From Taenia hydatigena (taxonomy: Eukaryota > Platyhelminthes > Cestoda > Cyclophyllidea > Taeniidae), in NCBI GenBank assembly GCA_036345935.2, contig JADWOT020000368.1:1-64000 (forward strand): DNA of 64,000 nt. The letters are read 5' to 3'. Position numbers and translations under genes: made by a program. Positions 1 through 13,620 of the stretch are shown here, in pieces. The stretch's first letter is position 1. Each line of letters starts with the position of its first letter. The notes beneath the pieces were generated by a model, which was given only the letters and a program-made list of their open reading frames with translations, did not search any database and was not told the DNA's origin.

Positions 1-1935
1 GATGGTGAATTGCGGCGGTGTTTGTCAACCCTGAAAAGAAGAAAATGGGGGTAGGTGCTGCAGAGCTTTTCGAGATATAGTTCAAGCACTTATCAACTTC
101 GAAATGTTAATGTTCCTTTCTTTGTTTTACCATTTATTTCTCATTATTTACAGGTGCATTTTATGTTGTTTTCAGGTGATCCATTTGTAACGCATGAAAC
201 TTATTTGTTTGTGTATGCACGGAGTTTTTTTCTGTTGGATGAGATCCATGGAGAAAAACTAGACAAGTTTTCGCTGTTCGTGGACAACACCTTCACGTTT
301 GTTCGTTGCGCTGAACAATTGTGGAATGGATACGTTTGAGTTGTCCTGGCGGTTTGTTGGATGGTGCGTTATTTCAAAAGGAGGGATTGCAGCGAACGAA
401 GTCCCATTTGCTGTAGAACTTGAGAGAAGTCTATCACCTGCTTGGCTTTACTTGGTGTTAAGGTCATTGCAGGCCCAAAGCACGGAGTAAAATTTTCTTC
501 CATGGGGCCTTTTGTAAGAAGCATTAGGTTGTTTAGCTAACAACACCGGGTGTCGATTTTGTCTTCAAAATTCGCTTATTGCATATGGTATTCGTCAGCA
601 CAGCATTTCTGTGTTAAATGGCCTCTCATCAATGGCAGATCGTGATAGTGAGCAGCCTTGCTGGCCGAAATCTGCTCTCCTGCCGGCCGGTTATAGACCA
701 CTTTTTAACAGCATCGCGGACTCGTCGGGTCGGCAACAGCATCCATCGCTGCCGTTGGTGGTGATGGCGAACAGGAATGCGGACGTAGGAGCCGACCCAC
801 ATGAAACTACTAAGACTGCACCAAGCACCTTTGAACTCGTCACTGTCGTTGTTGGCAGCTGTGGTGTTGCAACCATCCGACCTACCAATCCTACCGAAAG
901 CTCCTTTGCTCAGTTTGGTCTAATCATTCACTCCGAACATGAGGTGCGGCTTTGTGCTTGGAGGACTTATGAACGACTGAGTACGGTACGTGAGTGCCAC
1001 GCGAGAGCAAAACAAAAGTGAACCGGATTAAAGAATCGCCAAATAAGTACTCTGAAAAGCTTTTCTATGAGGCTGGACTCGCATCAAGTCAAGTAGGCGC
1101 TGGCTATAAAGTTAACAGCTGCCCCCTGGATCCTAGGAACTTATGTTTTTTAAGGTAGACAGAAAATTTTAAAAAAAATTGTTTTCACATCCTATTAATG
1201 GCTAAGTATTGGGCGAAGCATTTTAAAGATAAATACATGGCGTTGCATTGTTTTATGAGCTGAAGGCGTGCAAAGGAAGTCTACGTGATGTTATTGCTTG
1301 TAAAGTTGGATGCAAAGTAATATGTTTAAATTAGATGGAAGCGAATTCGTGTTGTTTCTTCGCTACTTTATAATGAAGAACCTTGTCCCTAAATATGAAG
1401 ACATCGGCGACCTTGAGAATATCATAATGTCACGCTGATAGGACGCAGTTGCGAAGCAAATGTGGGCAATAAAAAGAAAACTATGCATATATGGAGTGGG
1501 AGCCGAATAGGTTCAAAAACAAGAATGCTAAAGCACAATGTTGAAACCTTTGCTAAATAATATTCGGAAAGCAGTTGGGTATTTATGGCGTGGATAAAAA
1601 TTGTGAGGTGCAGTGGAGAAAGGGAAATGCAGAAAATAAGTGTGGTAGTTTGAAAAATGCGGCATGGATATGAAGGGACAGGTAATGAATATGTAAAAAA
1701 CTAACGAAAAGAGGTTGCTTTAGACTAGCATTTGGAAGGAATGGAGTGGCTACCAAATGAGGAATAGACATGCACATTTGCAGGAAAATGAGATTGACAT
1801 AGAGACTACTTTACAAGGGGAATGAGAACGACGAAGAGTTCATTGTTATGGATGACTCGATGAGCTTAAAAGAAAAAAAGGAAATGAGGAAGAGGAAGGG
1901 AATTTCATCCGCATAACCTTATGTTGCAAAGACAG

Positions 1936-2000
1936 CCGTAGCGTCCCGAGACTTTCTTGAACGCAAAAGAAGGCATACTGATAGTGTAATGCTTATATTT
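1936..2000 (+). repeat. Partial copy of the ~170-bp dispersed repeat (5' end)
   Basis: The start 'gtagcgtcccgag', then 'gcaaaagaaggca' and an AT-rich stretch match the first third of the dispersed repeat seen complete at 14,920-15,090 and 36,671-36,845. The rest of the unit is absent. Confidence 0.55.
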
Positions 2001-5000
2001 TGCACTTAATGTAGCCGTATTTGCCAACACTGATTAATAAGTTTATTAAGCGCGGTATTGATGCGATTGGTGTTGTGACGCAATCTGTGCCTGTGATTAC
2101 TAAGAAATAGGAAGCTATGTGGTGATTGCATGTACATTCCAAGATTCGATTTGTTGCATAACCTTTTCACGTGCAGCGTGCCGCTTTTTGAATAGGCAAG
2201 TTTCATTTTAAGCATTAAGCAACGCTAATCAACAGATTACGAGCACATGTGGCGTTGACACATTCCAGGAGTGTCTTCTGTTCAAGGCGTTTCACATTTT
2301 ATTTCCCCAAATGTGACCAGTCTGGTGCTACAGCTCCTGGAATGCTGTTTGTACTGAAGGGATACAAGGCCTTTCCATTATCGCTATTGTACTGCCTTTA
2401 GAAGGCAATGACAATGGTTTTTCATTTACTCAACCATCCTCTTCATAAAGCTTGTCTCTTTTGTTGCTACCAGAAGAACGCCGGCAAGAATTTTACTTCT
2501 TTTCGAACGTGAAAATTTTTTGCATAACTGTGATCCTTACGAACGCATCGCCGTATACAACGCTGTGCAAATTCCCTTACCCGTATTGTACTACATAGTT
2601 ATAGCGCTGTTGACCCGCATACCAATATTCAAAGTTTTCTGTCTTTGTTTATAGCTAGATTAGTGTCTGATGATCCATTATTGAAACCTGTCCATATTAG
2701 GTTGTGTCAAATGCCCTAACATTGGTTGCACAAAAACAGGACGTTTCGCTGTGCATCTCATGCAAAGCCTATCATTCGTGTAAGTGATGGCTTGTTTCCA
2801 TTCTTCGTTGTTCCTATGAGGCCATATTAGTCACAGTTGCTTTTTTAGTGGCAGCATTCTGTACAGTTAGTTAGACGCTTAATTAAAAGTCGAGAAGGTC
2901 CGAAACCAACACAGATCAGGGCGTTTACACTGGCCCTTTTTCGCGTTTCATCATGTTCCATCCAATTTTTAGTGCTGTTCAACCTCTCGCTTGTTCTGTG
3001 CTTTCTTTAGCAGATTTCATCCATCTGTAGAGAAATCAACATTTTATTCGATTTTAAGGCAAGGTTTGTAGACTATGCAAAGATAATTAATTTATCATGT
3101 CACTGTCCACTTCGCCGCTTTTATCTGCTAGTATTCAGACCATCTGTTTGGCATGGAAGACCAGTTCTCCCATGCAGAAAGACTGGCGAACTATCTATTA
3201 GAAGAAATAAAAACGACTGCTTAGTGGCGCCTATAATCAAAATCCTAAGGCTGATAAAAGACCGTAGCAAAAATTGATTTTCTACGGCTATGAGAGTCTC
3301 AAAAATCCTGTCTTTAATTGTCCATGCTATCAGATGGCTTACTTCTTTTGGCATATGAGATAGAATTTGTCAAAGTGACTGTCAAATGAGTCCATATTGG
3401 CCGGGATCGAGCTGTATTGTAAAAAGGCTAGTGTGTCTTTAAGCCACGCCAGTTGAGGAACTCAATTCAACACTTGGATGCCTTCATTAACTTTTCGCCT
3501 TTCGTTTTCCCAAAACGAGTAAATTAAACAATGAGGCATTCCCTATTTGAAATAATCGGATGTGTGCGGTGTTCACTGGTACACTAGCTCAAAGCACACG
3601 GTCTCTTGACAAATAGAAACTCTGTTCGACTTGCGTCCTTCATTAATAGACCTGGCACCAACATATGGGCCGATCCTGTCGCCCAGAACACACCACAAGT
3701 TCAATCTCCCATGGAACAAGTTACATTCTAGTCGATGGAAGTCATCTCAGCTTGAAGTAGCTTGCTTTGCAGTGCACATCTTGTGCTTGATTAGTCGCTG
3801 CTCATCACATCTAGATGAGATGGAATTCAGGTTACTAGTGCAATGAAGGTCTGCTAATGATGGCACGTGCGGATGCCAACCATAAGGTAAGCTCTGAGAA
3901 TGGTGACGGCAAAGAATTCGAGGAAGTGACAGGCGAGATATACCGCCCCTATAAATTGCTAGAAGTTAAAATAAAACTGGATGAAAGCATGACAGTGTGT
4001 TGTGGTGAGATTTACTCGTCTTTGCATTAGCTCACGATGAAAAACAGTGGTAGCTGACGCCTTATTTGCTAAAAGTCGTAAAGGATACATGATTTTTGTC
4101 AGTAGCATCATGATTAGGCTATAAAAAAAGACGCCCTGCTCTGTCATTCCTGCACCACATTGTGCCATTTTACATCAAGGTACGTTGCGCTGAGATAGTC
4201 TGTGCCACCATGCACAGCTATGCTCGACCACATTTTTTAAACCACAGGCAAAAAGAAATCTGTGGAAACAGCACGTCTGATTCTGACTCGACCAGGTAGA
4301 ATCAGCAAGCATCAATCCCGACAGGTTTTCCTTTTGCCACACGGCTTTGGAGTTCTACCCATTCATCTGCATGCCACTCATTCACCACCAGAGATTAGGC
4401 ACAATGACTTACCTCCTCTTTGACGCCCCATCGTGAGAGCAAGGAGAACCAAAATACCAAACGTACTCAGTCTATCACAGAGCTTACTTTTACCTACTTA
4501 CTAAAGTGTCTGTAGGTGTGCTCCTGCTGCTCGCCGGCCACTAGTCATCCTTATTCCACCGCATCTTTTACACTGCAAATGATCAAAGATCATCTAAGCT
4601 GTGCGAACTTGCCCTCATTGTTCTCTTAAATGCAGAAGTCATTTGCCAGAAAGAATACCGTAGGACAAGGCAAGCGTTTGAAATATCGCTAAGTGTGTGC
4701 ATATTGGTCGGATTATTCCATGATTGTGAGAGGGAATCAAATATCCATTGCATATCTAATGTTGATCTGCGTTAAGTGGTTTTGCGTAAGGAAAGCAAGT
4801 ATACAAAGACACTACCAAAATTTGTCCACTGCCACACCCTAGACGCCAACTCATCCACGCACTTAATTACTAGTCATCGGCGGGGAAGTTTTACACAATT
4901 CTCTTCACAAGAACGCCAAAAGGAAAGGCGCAATTTAAGGGAAATCCCTATCAAATCATACAGCAATGCTATAGGGTGTGAAATATGCGGGAGGTGATTG

Positions 5001-5541
5001 GTTCCTAACTGCAGAAACATCAAGGACCTCTGTGGTGACCAATCCTGCAGTTCACTCTGAGTCTTGGGTGCAATTTCGGTTCTAAAAGTGTAATAAAGGA
5101 GGACCATGAGATTTCATTAAAGAAAAAAAGAGAGGCGAAAAAAGATTGTACTTATCAACTATAACCAAGCTTGGGGAAGGAAAGATACTACGGGACGAAT
5201 CGGGACTCAATTTCTGCTACTGTAGCATTTTGTGTATTAGTCATAAAACGCTGGAAAGCAACCTAAAGAGGCATATAACTGCTGAGGTACCTACCTAATT
5301 ACTACGTCAGCCGTGCTTCAGTAGGTGCTGACGTCGCAAATCCGCTATTGCACGTTGCATCGAGCTTAGGGACCCATTTGCTTCGCCTTATGCTTCTAGA
5401 CTCATGTCAAATAATCTTAATGCACCGCTTGCACCACTTTCACATGCACCCAAATAAGCGGCTGTGGAATAGATGTTACAGTACAAATGCGTGCCATGAA
5501 GTTGTGAGCTAAAGCCATGCACTCCTGCAATGTGAGTCGCA

Positions 5542-5766
5542 ATGGGATCTAAAATTGACTTACAAAATTGTAGATGTGATTGTGCCGAAGTACAGTGCCT
5601 AGCAGAGGTGATTAGCAAAATCAATGTCGGCAAAGTTTGGCGAAGATGGCAGCTAAGCCAGAGGCGACACAAACTGAAAAAATGTGTAAGTCTCTACTTT
5701 GATGTAGTCAGCATGGTGGTTTTCTATACCAAGTATGAGCAGTGCAATCAAGGGAAGAATTTTTGA
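5542..5766 (+). pseudogene. Possible remnant of an old coding frame shared by both arms
   Basis: A 74-codon plus-strand frame ends at a TGA at 5,764-5,766. In the right arm the same frame (reverse strand around 27,050-26,790) has a Trp codon where the left arm stops and reads on for about 17 more codons, but it has a TAG at 26,961-26,959 where the left arm has a Trp. Each arm thus carries a stop that the other lacks, as expected for an ancestral open frame decaying independently. The product is Cys- and basic-rich near its start and I do not recognise a family. A chance frame in non-coding DNA remains possible. Confidence 0.2.
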
Positions 5767-6440
5767 ATAATGGGTCTACAAGGCAGCGGAATGTATGACA
5801 ACATGCATTGAGTGCGCAAAACGCTGGCTAGAGAGAGTGGTTTGCCGAGAAACACCTACGATTGAAATGTGCCTGTGGAAATTAAAATGACGCTTGGAGG
5901 ACACCACGTCGAAGAATGACTGCGGTGCAGTAGTTCATGAGGACAGCGAATGTGTAGGCGCTGGACTGGGGTCTTTAGAGTGTATCGAAGCCAAATGGCA
6001 GGGCTGCGATGCTGCTACCATGTGTGTGAACAAACACACGACTTCTCTGTTGGCTGCTCTTTAGTCATTCCTCAAGTCAAGGACCATAACGTGACGCTGA
6101 AAAGGTACTCTGAGGCCATTTTGACGTTCCTTAGTTAGCAACAAGTCCCCTCTAATTCCCACACCCCACAGCATGGTTGTATGATATGATAGGTTTTCGG
6201 ATGTATAAGCCGTTCGTTTTAACAGTCATGCGGGTGTCATAATAGAGATGGCAGCTTCAACAGCAACTGTTATCAAAGCGCGCGAGTGGGTAAGGAAGAG
6301 AGAAGAGTAGCGCTCAAATGGCTCTCCTTTTTGCAATGCTACAAGAATGATAAAAGAGACAAAATTTTGGCGCAAGAAATGCCGCAAGTGATTGCAAAGT
6401 CAGACAAGCTGCTATGTTAAAATTCTGATAAACTTTGAAC

Positions 6441-7877
6441 CTAAATGGGCAGAATATTCCACCGCTCTATATGATTGTGTCATTTTAACTTTCTCTGCCA
6501 TAATAGGCCCCTTTGCTATCGGCTAGGTCCAAATTGTATCATATAATGCGGGGAACGGTACAACAATCATCAACAGACTGACTGGCTAAGCGAAAATTCG
6601 AAATTTGAGATATAAATCATAAAGACAGTACTCAGCTGTGTTTTATATCAAAATCACCAAAATTATATTGTGGTTCTCACTAAATTGCGCTTTACTGATG
6701 ACCTGTTTTTCACTGAATCAAAAGAAACCCTGCATCGAATATTTATGCCGTATACATGCATTAATCCCAGTCACTGGTCAAAAGTAATATAAATTATTTA
6801 TTTAATATGGTAATGAACGAGATAAGAAGCTCTTTTGTAGTTAAATCCTCTCCTCTTATTGCCTTAAAGACTTCTGAGTAAAACCCTGTAGCTGTTAAAT
6901 AACTTAAATTGCTGTTTACATTGTTTATATTAAGTCGCATGAAGCAATTTACTGCGTATTAAGAAAATGATTTGTGGAATAAATGCTGACTGCTAACTTA
7001 TGCATGAGGCTAGGTAAGAATTCATAAAACCCAATTCGTTCATACCTGAGTTATATGCTTCCGATTCGATCGCTAAAGAGGCAATGCTTAGCAAATTATG
7101 CTCCAGTCAAACGCGTTGCATTCTTGCAAAATTCATGCTCTGCAAAGTCATTCTCACCAAGTATTTTCCATTAATTAAGATGAGACAGCGAAATATGTTG
7201 CCTATTTTTGCAAAAAGCATGACATGTTAGTTCGAAAACGGATCTAGTTCACCAACAAGACGGGAAGTAGTTACCGCTAGTGACCTTGAAAATCATGAGC
7301 AAATTACATAAATAAAATACCTGTTAATTTTGCAAAACATGCAGTCGGCAGTTAACTTGTGTCCTAAAAAAAGACACAAAGCTCAAATGTGTTTATTTCT
7401 GCTCCTGAACAATACGTGCCGTCTTTCATCTAACATAGGGGATCAAATAATTAATTTGTATAAGCCTTACCGGAACAAAATCAATCACTAATCATAAGCA
7501 TGTGCTCACAGATAGCAAAGAGTGCTTTATTTTTATTTGTTGTATTCATGTCTCGAAATAAGTTGCTACAACAACGTCTCTTATACATCATTATCAAATA
7601 TTACCCCTTTTCCGAATCTAGAACTGGGTCTTCTCAGCTCCACCACAGGCATAGCCCACAATATTGATCGTTTCACAGTGGTATATCACATGCTAGACAC
7701 TCCTTGGCACAAAGCTGTACCCATCGTATGGCATGATATGCGAAAGCGAGCTTCTTTTCACCCAATTTAAACATTTGCAAGCCTAGCTGTGGCGCTTATC
7801 AATGAGGCAAAATCTTGTGCTTTCTGCTGACTTGCGGGCGTTGAACACACATGTTCCTTAAGAAGAGGCATACGTCT
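6441..7877. other. Left-arm-only insertion of about 1.4 kb
   Basis: In the right arm, sequence matching the left flank (ending near 'ctttgaacc') runs directly into sequence matching the right flank ('tttaatttatgcat') at about 26,158-26,160. The intervening 1.44 kb is therefore specific to the left arm, either an insertion here or a deletion there. It is AT-rich. I see no terminal inverted repeats, long terminal repeats, poly-A tail or clear target duplication, and no recognisable protein. One plus-strand frame of 82 codons (7,522-7,770) is unsupported. Confidence 0.65.
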
Positions 7878-10800
7878 GTTTAATTTATGCATGACAGATA
7901 TTTTCACAAGTTGTTTGAGCTTTAAGGGATTATCTGTTTTACATCTTTCCGTGTGAGCGGCTGTGTATTTGCAGTCAAATTGGCAGACGAAATTCTGACT
8001 ACAGGTTCCTCGCTTGCGATTACCCAAAGGCAGGGTTTTTCAAATTATTAAGAAAGTGTGCACAGTGTGTATGGCAAGCACAACCTTCTAAAAGGGTGTT
8101 TGAAGTCAACTCATGGATACCGTTTTTGAAGTGGAATTAACGTGCTACTAATGAAGTAATTGAATAAGCCATTACTAGACCCCGCCTCAACATCAAGGGA
8201 TGAAATGGATATTCACCTTATTCGGTCACACAATGCTATCTGATAGCAACTTATATTAGCTAAAGACAAAAGTGCGTTTTATTTCAATGCAACAAGTAAC
8301 GACAAATTAAAGCGATAGGTGCATTTAAAGGGGGCTCAGTAACATCCAACCTTGGTCATTATGATCTACACAATCAATCCGCGGAAGTCATCTACTCCAG
8401 TGTCATTTTTATCCAGTTGCCACAAAATTGCTGCTGATGCGGAAGGCCAAATCTCACAGAAGAGACATGCCGCAGTGTAGTAAAGTAACTAAACAAAAAC
8501 GCATTTTAATTAGAAGTACAAATGCGATCATGCACCACTGCTACTTAGCCAGTTCCTCCACCAAGCTTCCATTTGCACTGACGAAGGTGCTCTCTGCCTA
8601 AAAAAACGGCTTTAAAAACATAGAAAGGTACAGCACTGCGCCAAACTTTGTAGACTTCTAGCGGTGTCGGCAAAGATTCATTAGCCAGCACCGGCCACCA
8701 AAGTGTGCTTCAGCAGCGGTACTGCCCCGGCAGGGCAGCATAACCCTCCGTAGACTGAGAGAGAAAAGGGCTAGTATACAATTTTAGGTGCCTATTCGTC
8801 GTCTCCACTTTTCGCAATACTACCCACAGTTCCCATCTATCCACTCAACTATTCAATCACTCCTCACCACAGAAGTGGGCAAATCGAACTCGGAGAAAGG
8901 TCTCGTGCTTGAAGAAGCAGAATAGATGCAAAACAGCAGTCTCAATCATTGTGCAATTATGAAATAATCTAACCATTTCAATTTGAGAATCAAGACTTAA
9001 TCAAACAGTAGCGCAGACTGCGCGTCGAGGCTACGCTCAAAGCAAAATGTTGACTGCTTTGGCTCGAATTTGCTCATTTGGTGCCTATTAAAGTTGCTGA
9101 AGACGCATTTAGCTCGTCAATGTAAAAGCAAACATTTAGTAGCCTATCCGGACGTGCAGCTGCTGTAATCATTACTATCACCACAACCACGATAGATTTT
9201 GTCAAAATGGATTGCAGCATGATTCGGATATTGCAGCAGTTACCACACAGGGAATAAAAAAATACCTTAGAAAAAGGCGATTATTTATTTTTTGCCTAAA
9301 AGAAGCTCATTAGGGTAGTTGAGACACAAAACATATCAAAGTAACTAGCAAACTAATGTCCGCTCCTATGTGAACAAGGTAAGAAGCAATATCGAGGGAC
9401 ACCTTGTTATTTACTATTCGATAGTCTTATCAATTTTAAGTTCTAGACCATCTGTAATAATGAAAAATGTCAAGTCTTTACAGTGCAGTCGACTTTACGA
9501 TCACGATGACGATTCGACACCATGAACGCCAAATATGGCACATTAAAATGAAGCTACTGCAGCAAATGAAAGGCAAAAGTGTTCATTTTATGGAAATGAC
9601 CCGCTTAAATCTTTTGACAAACGTTTACACTGGAGTGCCACAGACTTTTGAGCAGCAGCAACAGCACATTGAAATGAGACAGGGTTGACTCCACTTCTCA
9701 TGACCGGTGATCAGGTATTAGATGAGTTCGCAAGGTACTTTTGTGTGAACCCGCAGCACAAACACTAATCCGTCATCACATCACGAACGCGATAACATCG
9801 TAGGAAACAGCGATGCAGCGTCAATACTGGCAAATCCATTTTCTGCGGCGACTGCTGGTCCAACGCCAGCTGTCTGCAAAACAGTCTAGCTCTTGTCAAA
9901 TAACAGTCTCAAGCATACACTTTTGACCAGATAATGTGTCTCAGTCAGAAGTCTGCTGCCACGCCCAACCTCGTTGCTTGTCTTAAAACGGAATAAATTA
10001 AACAAAGTAAGCAGGGAAAAAATCAATTCGTCCAACATTGTGTCCAAAAGAACGGGCTTACCGGTTCGTTCCTCCTCTAACGCGTTACAAAATCCATCCG
10101 CTCCTCTGTTAAAGACCGCACTTCGTGTCATCGGCGTCCATTGGCTTGTGCTGGACTCGCAAAAGGTGGCAAAGAAAGATGCTTCAAATTCCTAAAAAGA
10201 ACTGAACATATCACAATCGTGCACCTACACCCCTTCTACTAAGTCAACTTTACGTTTACCTATGCACTGCACAAAATTTGGCACTGCCATGAGACGCCGT
10301 TCCTTTGGCTTAGGGTCAGCCACAAACACCAACTCCTAAGAAAACTAGGCCCATGCCACTAGAAGCTACTAGAATCTCATTTTATGCGCTAGCCGTGCGA
10401 AAGTCAAAAATGAGGAGGAGGCTAAGTGCCCAATATACATCCGCATGAATCGCACCAAAATCGGTGCACGTAGAACCAAAAGTGGAGACAGGGTGGAAAC
10501 TAACCATCCAAAACGGCCAAATTGATAGCAAAGGCAAGATTTATACTTAAGTTGGGGCATGCTTTCCTCCGCTATCATTTGGGTTACATTAAGATGAATA
10601 TGGCCTTTTAGTTATCAGCCTCGTAAGCTGTATTAACACTGCCAACTAAGGTCATCCTGCTTATGCATGATCAGCACATGGACTAACACAACACGTATGG
10701 TTGACTGGAACTAGCTAAATGAATACGAAGGGACAGAAGGATAAAAAAGCGCTAATGGTGGAGGCTTCCAAAGAATATTTGATCAAGAGGCAATGGTTGA

Positions 10801-12239
10801 CACAAGCCTAAATAAGAAATTCAGCATGCGCATAAAACTCAACTCCTTCTTACGACCTAGTACAGGATTCTGACGATCAGCAATAAATCATGCACATGGA
10901 ATTCAGTTAAATGCTAACAATTTAGAATGTATGCACAAAAACGCACTTATTTGTGCGAATTCCTGGGAGGTAAATAAAAGCAGGGAGTGCAAAAAATGTC
11001 TTAAGGCGAAGTCAGCCAGAGTTAAACCGATGTGGCATATCCTTCCCAACTTCTGCTACCTCGTCCAGACAGAGCAATTGTGGAAGAAAAGAGTGATAAC
11101 AGAATAACACTAAAAGCAGCTTTGAAAGCAGAGTGGATGAAGCAGTTGTATCTGGAAGGAAACAATAAAAATTCATTCACACAGGACCGTCAGCATCTCA
11201 ACCGATGCAGCCACTAGTCTAATCGAAGGCAGCATAAACAGCTGCAAGTTGAGATTGTCGCCATGACTACGAGAAGAGGGGAGGGCGTGGATGGGCTTCC
11301 ACTGTCACTGTTACCAAAAGGATAAAGTGTGACATGTGCGACCGTGGTTCAAAGCAGGATGGAGAGACGCAGCATCTAAATGCACCAAGTCTTCTTTAAA
11401 TAGAATCTCATGCTCTCCTTACTAGGAGTCACTGATTGCAAGCAAAACGGTTACCGATTAACATGACCAAACCAATGATCAATCGAACCATTTGCTAACC
11501 AAATAAACGTTGTGTAGGGACGCCTACTGCCCACCGTGATCACAGCAAATGCAATGCGGAGAATTAAGTTCACACAACATTCTCAACAATAGCCATTATA
11601 AGTCGCAAACGGGTTCTTCAAAGACCAAGTATCCCTTTAAGTGGCAAAAATTGCAATCCACAATCCGTGCCCTTCTCAATTCTGCGCAAGCAATGTTTAA
11701 ATTTGTGCTTCTACTTCACCATTCTACAGTAAAAGCAATCAAGAAGGCCCACGGTCGGCAGCCACTTCATGAAAGAAAACAAGTTGCTAAGATGCAAACC
11801 AAATCAACTCTGGATTGCTGCGAGTAAGAAACAGCGCATCTGCACGCGCGAGCTTTCTCAGCTTTCTTTTTAACAGGGACTCCGCAAATATCAGCCACAC
11901 TTATGCCGTGACATTTTATAATGAAAATAACATCAGACCCTTAAAAATGTAGCAAGCCATTGGCACACGGTCTAAGCAAATTTGGATCGAAACGAATAAG
12001 AAAAAGCATATCTGCAGTCCCAAGCTTTCTTAGCCTGCTCTGTAAGATTAACTTACGAATGCTGCCACAAGCGCTTACAAAAGAAACAAATAAACGGTAC
12101 CCAAGAGTAGGCAATTCTACATCAAACCAGATTAAAACATCGTCCTTATAGACCTTAGACCTCTAGGCTTCAGCTGTAAATAAAGGCTCTTAAAACATCA
12201 GGCACGGCAAAATTAAAAGATTTAATTATGACTTAAACT

Positions 12240-13620
12240 AAAAGTGCAACCAAAAGGAACCAAGCAAGTGCACCAAAGCTTAAGCAAATGTAGATTGAAG
12301 CGGAAAGACTAACGAAACCATGCTAAATATAAGAAAAGGCCCCTAAGGCCTAATTCTCATTGAGCATAAATAAAAGAAATGTAACAGAGTGAACCAATAT
12401 AGATAGGCTATTTTCATTTCCTTCATAAATATAGGCTCGAACCGCAATTATAAATCGGCATTAAATAATTAATCACGGAGCATCAAAATAAAACTACAAA
12501 GGCAAAAGAATGCAGATTCACTATTATGATCAAGACGGAATCTAAAAGCAGTTAACGATAGCGCAGCGATAGATTCCAGCCGCTTTCGGTTCATTTTCCT
12601 ACAGAAAATACTAAAGCGACATTACTTAAATCGAAAAAAAAGGATTGCAATGCTCAAAATGCCGCATATTCTCTATCCTAATTAGGGCTTAATAAAAGGT
12701 AACCAAATAGACCACCGCTACATAAAACGACTAATTTCGGTTACTTTACCAACGCAAACTCAACACGCATCGCGTGGGACGAGAACATCTGGAAACGGTA
12801 ACAGTAGACGAGAGGTCGCGGAATGCCTTTTCTGATCGAGGCTAAAATAAATCGCAAGGAGTTTTATATCAGAGACATAACCTGGCTATTTCTGATTCTA
12901 ATCCCAAGATAAAACTTAAACGGGTCGAATAAAGCTCAAGCGGCATTATTTAACTCTAGAACATTAGAAAACAATAGCAGGAGACGAGAGTTCACAGGTG
13001 CCTTTTTCTAATAAAGGCTGAATCAAAAGGAATGAAATCGAGTGCAGGGATATAACCCGCATATTTTCGGTACCTCTCCTAAATAAGTTTTATGTGTGGC
13101 GAGTTGAATCATGTCGTCATTGCTTGACTCGAAAAAATTACATCTAATTTTACAAGAGGCCGCGGAACCCGTGCTTTGGTTAAGGCTAAATCAGAAGTGA
13201 CTACTCGACTACCTTCGGTTCTTTTCATAAACTAATCTCAGTACGCTTCGACCGAGACTTAGTATTCATTACTTAAATCGAGAGCTTCAGAATATATTTA
13301 CACTGGACAAGAGGCCACAGAATTTCTTTTCTGATCAAGGGTAAAATCAAAATTGATAGATTACGGCGCAGTAGCATAATGCAACTAATTCAGTTTCATT
13401 CGCAACTAACCTCGATATGAGCCGAGCAGAACTAAGTCTTCACTGTATAACTTGAGAATGTCACGAAATACAAAAGACAAAAGACCGTAGGGTGCCATTT
13501 CTGGGTAAGGCTGAATCAAAGCGAATTATATATAAAGCTTAGAGATTTAGCACGATTACTTCCCGTTCCCTCGGAAACATAAATTAAATGCCCCTCTACC
13601 CAAACCGGTTCGCTACTGAT
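12240..13620 (+). repeat. Degenerate tandem array, period about 155-175 bp
   Basis: About eight diverged units can be aligned by eye on a shared core that reads roughly 'gaggccgcggaatgcctttt' followed by 'ctgatcaaggctaaatc'. Core anchors lie near 12,500, 12,653, 12,812, 12,986, 13,156, 13,311 and 13,483, giving spacings of 153-174 bases. Each unit also contains a run like 'attacttaaatcgaga' and a run like 'ctaatttcggttc'. Units differ strongly from each other, so the array is old and was present before the arms were duplicated. Two related but weaker units may extend it leftward to about 11,780. Confidence 0.7.

Noticed and set aside
55..339. 94-codon frame, identical in both arms, as a gene
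   Set aside because: Identity comes from an outer tract where all DNA is identical, not from protein constraint. No domain, start context or splice sites support it.
9886..10131. 81-codon reverse frame kept open in both arms
   Set aside because: The two copies differ by several amino-acid changes in a short span with no excess of silent changes, and the opposite strand is open as well. It looks like chance openness.
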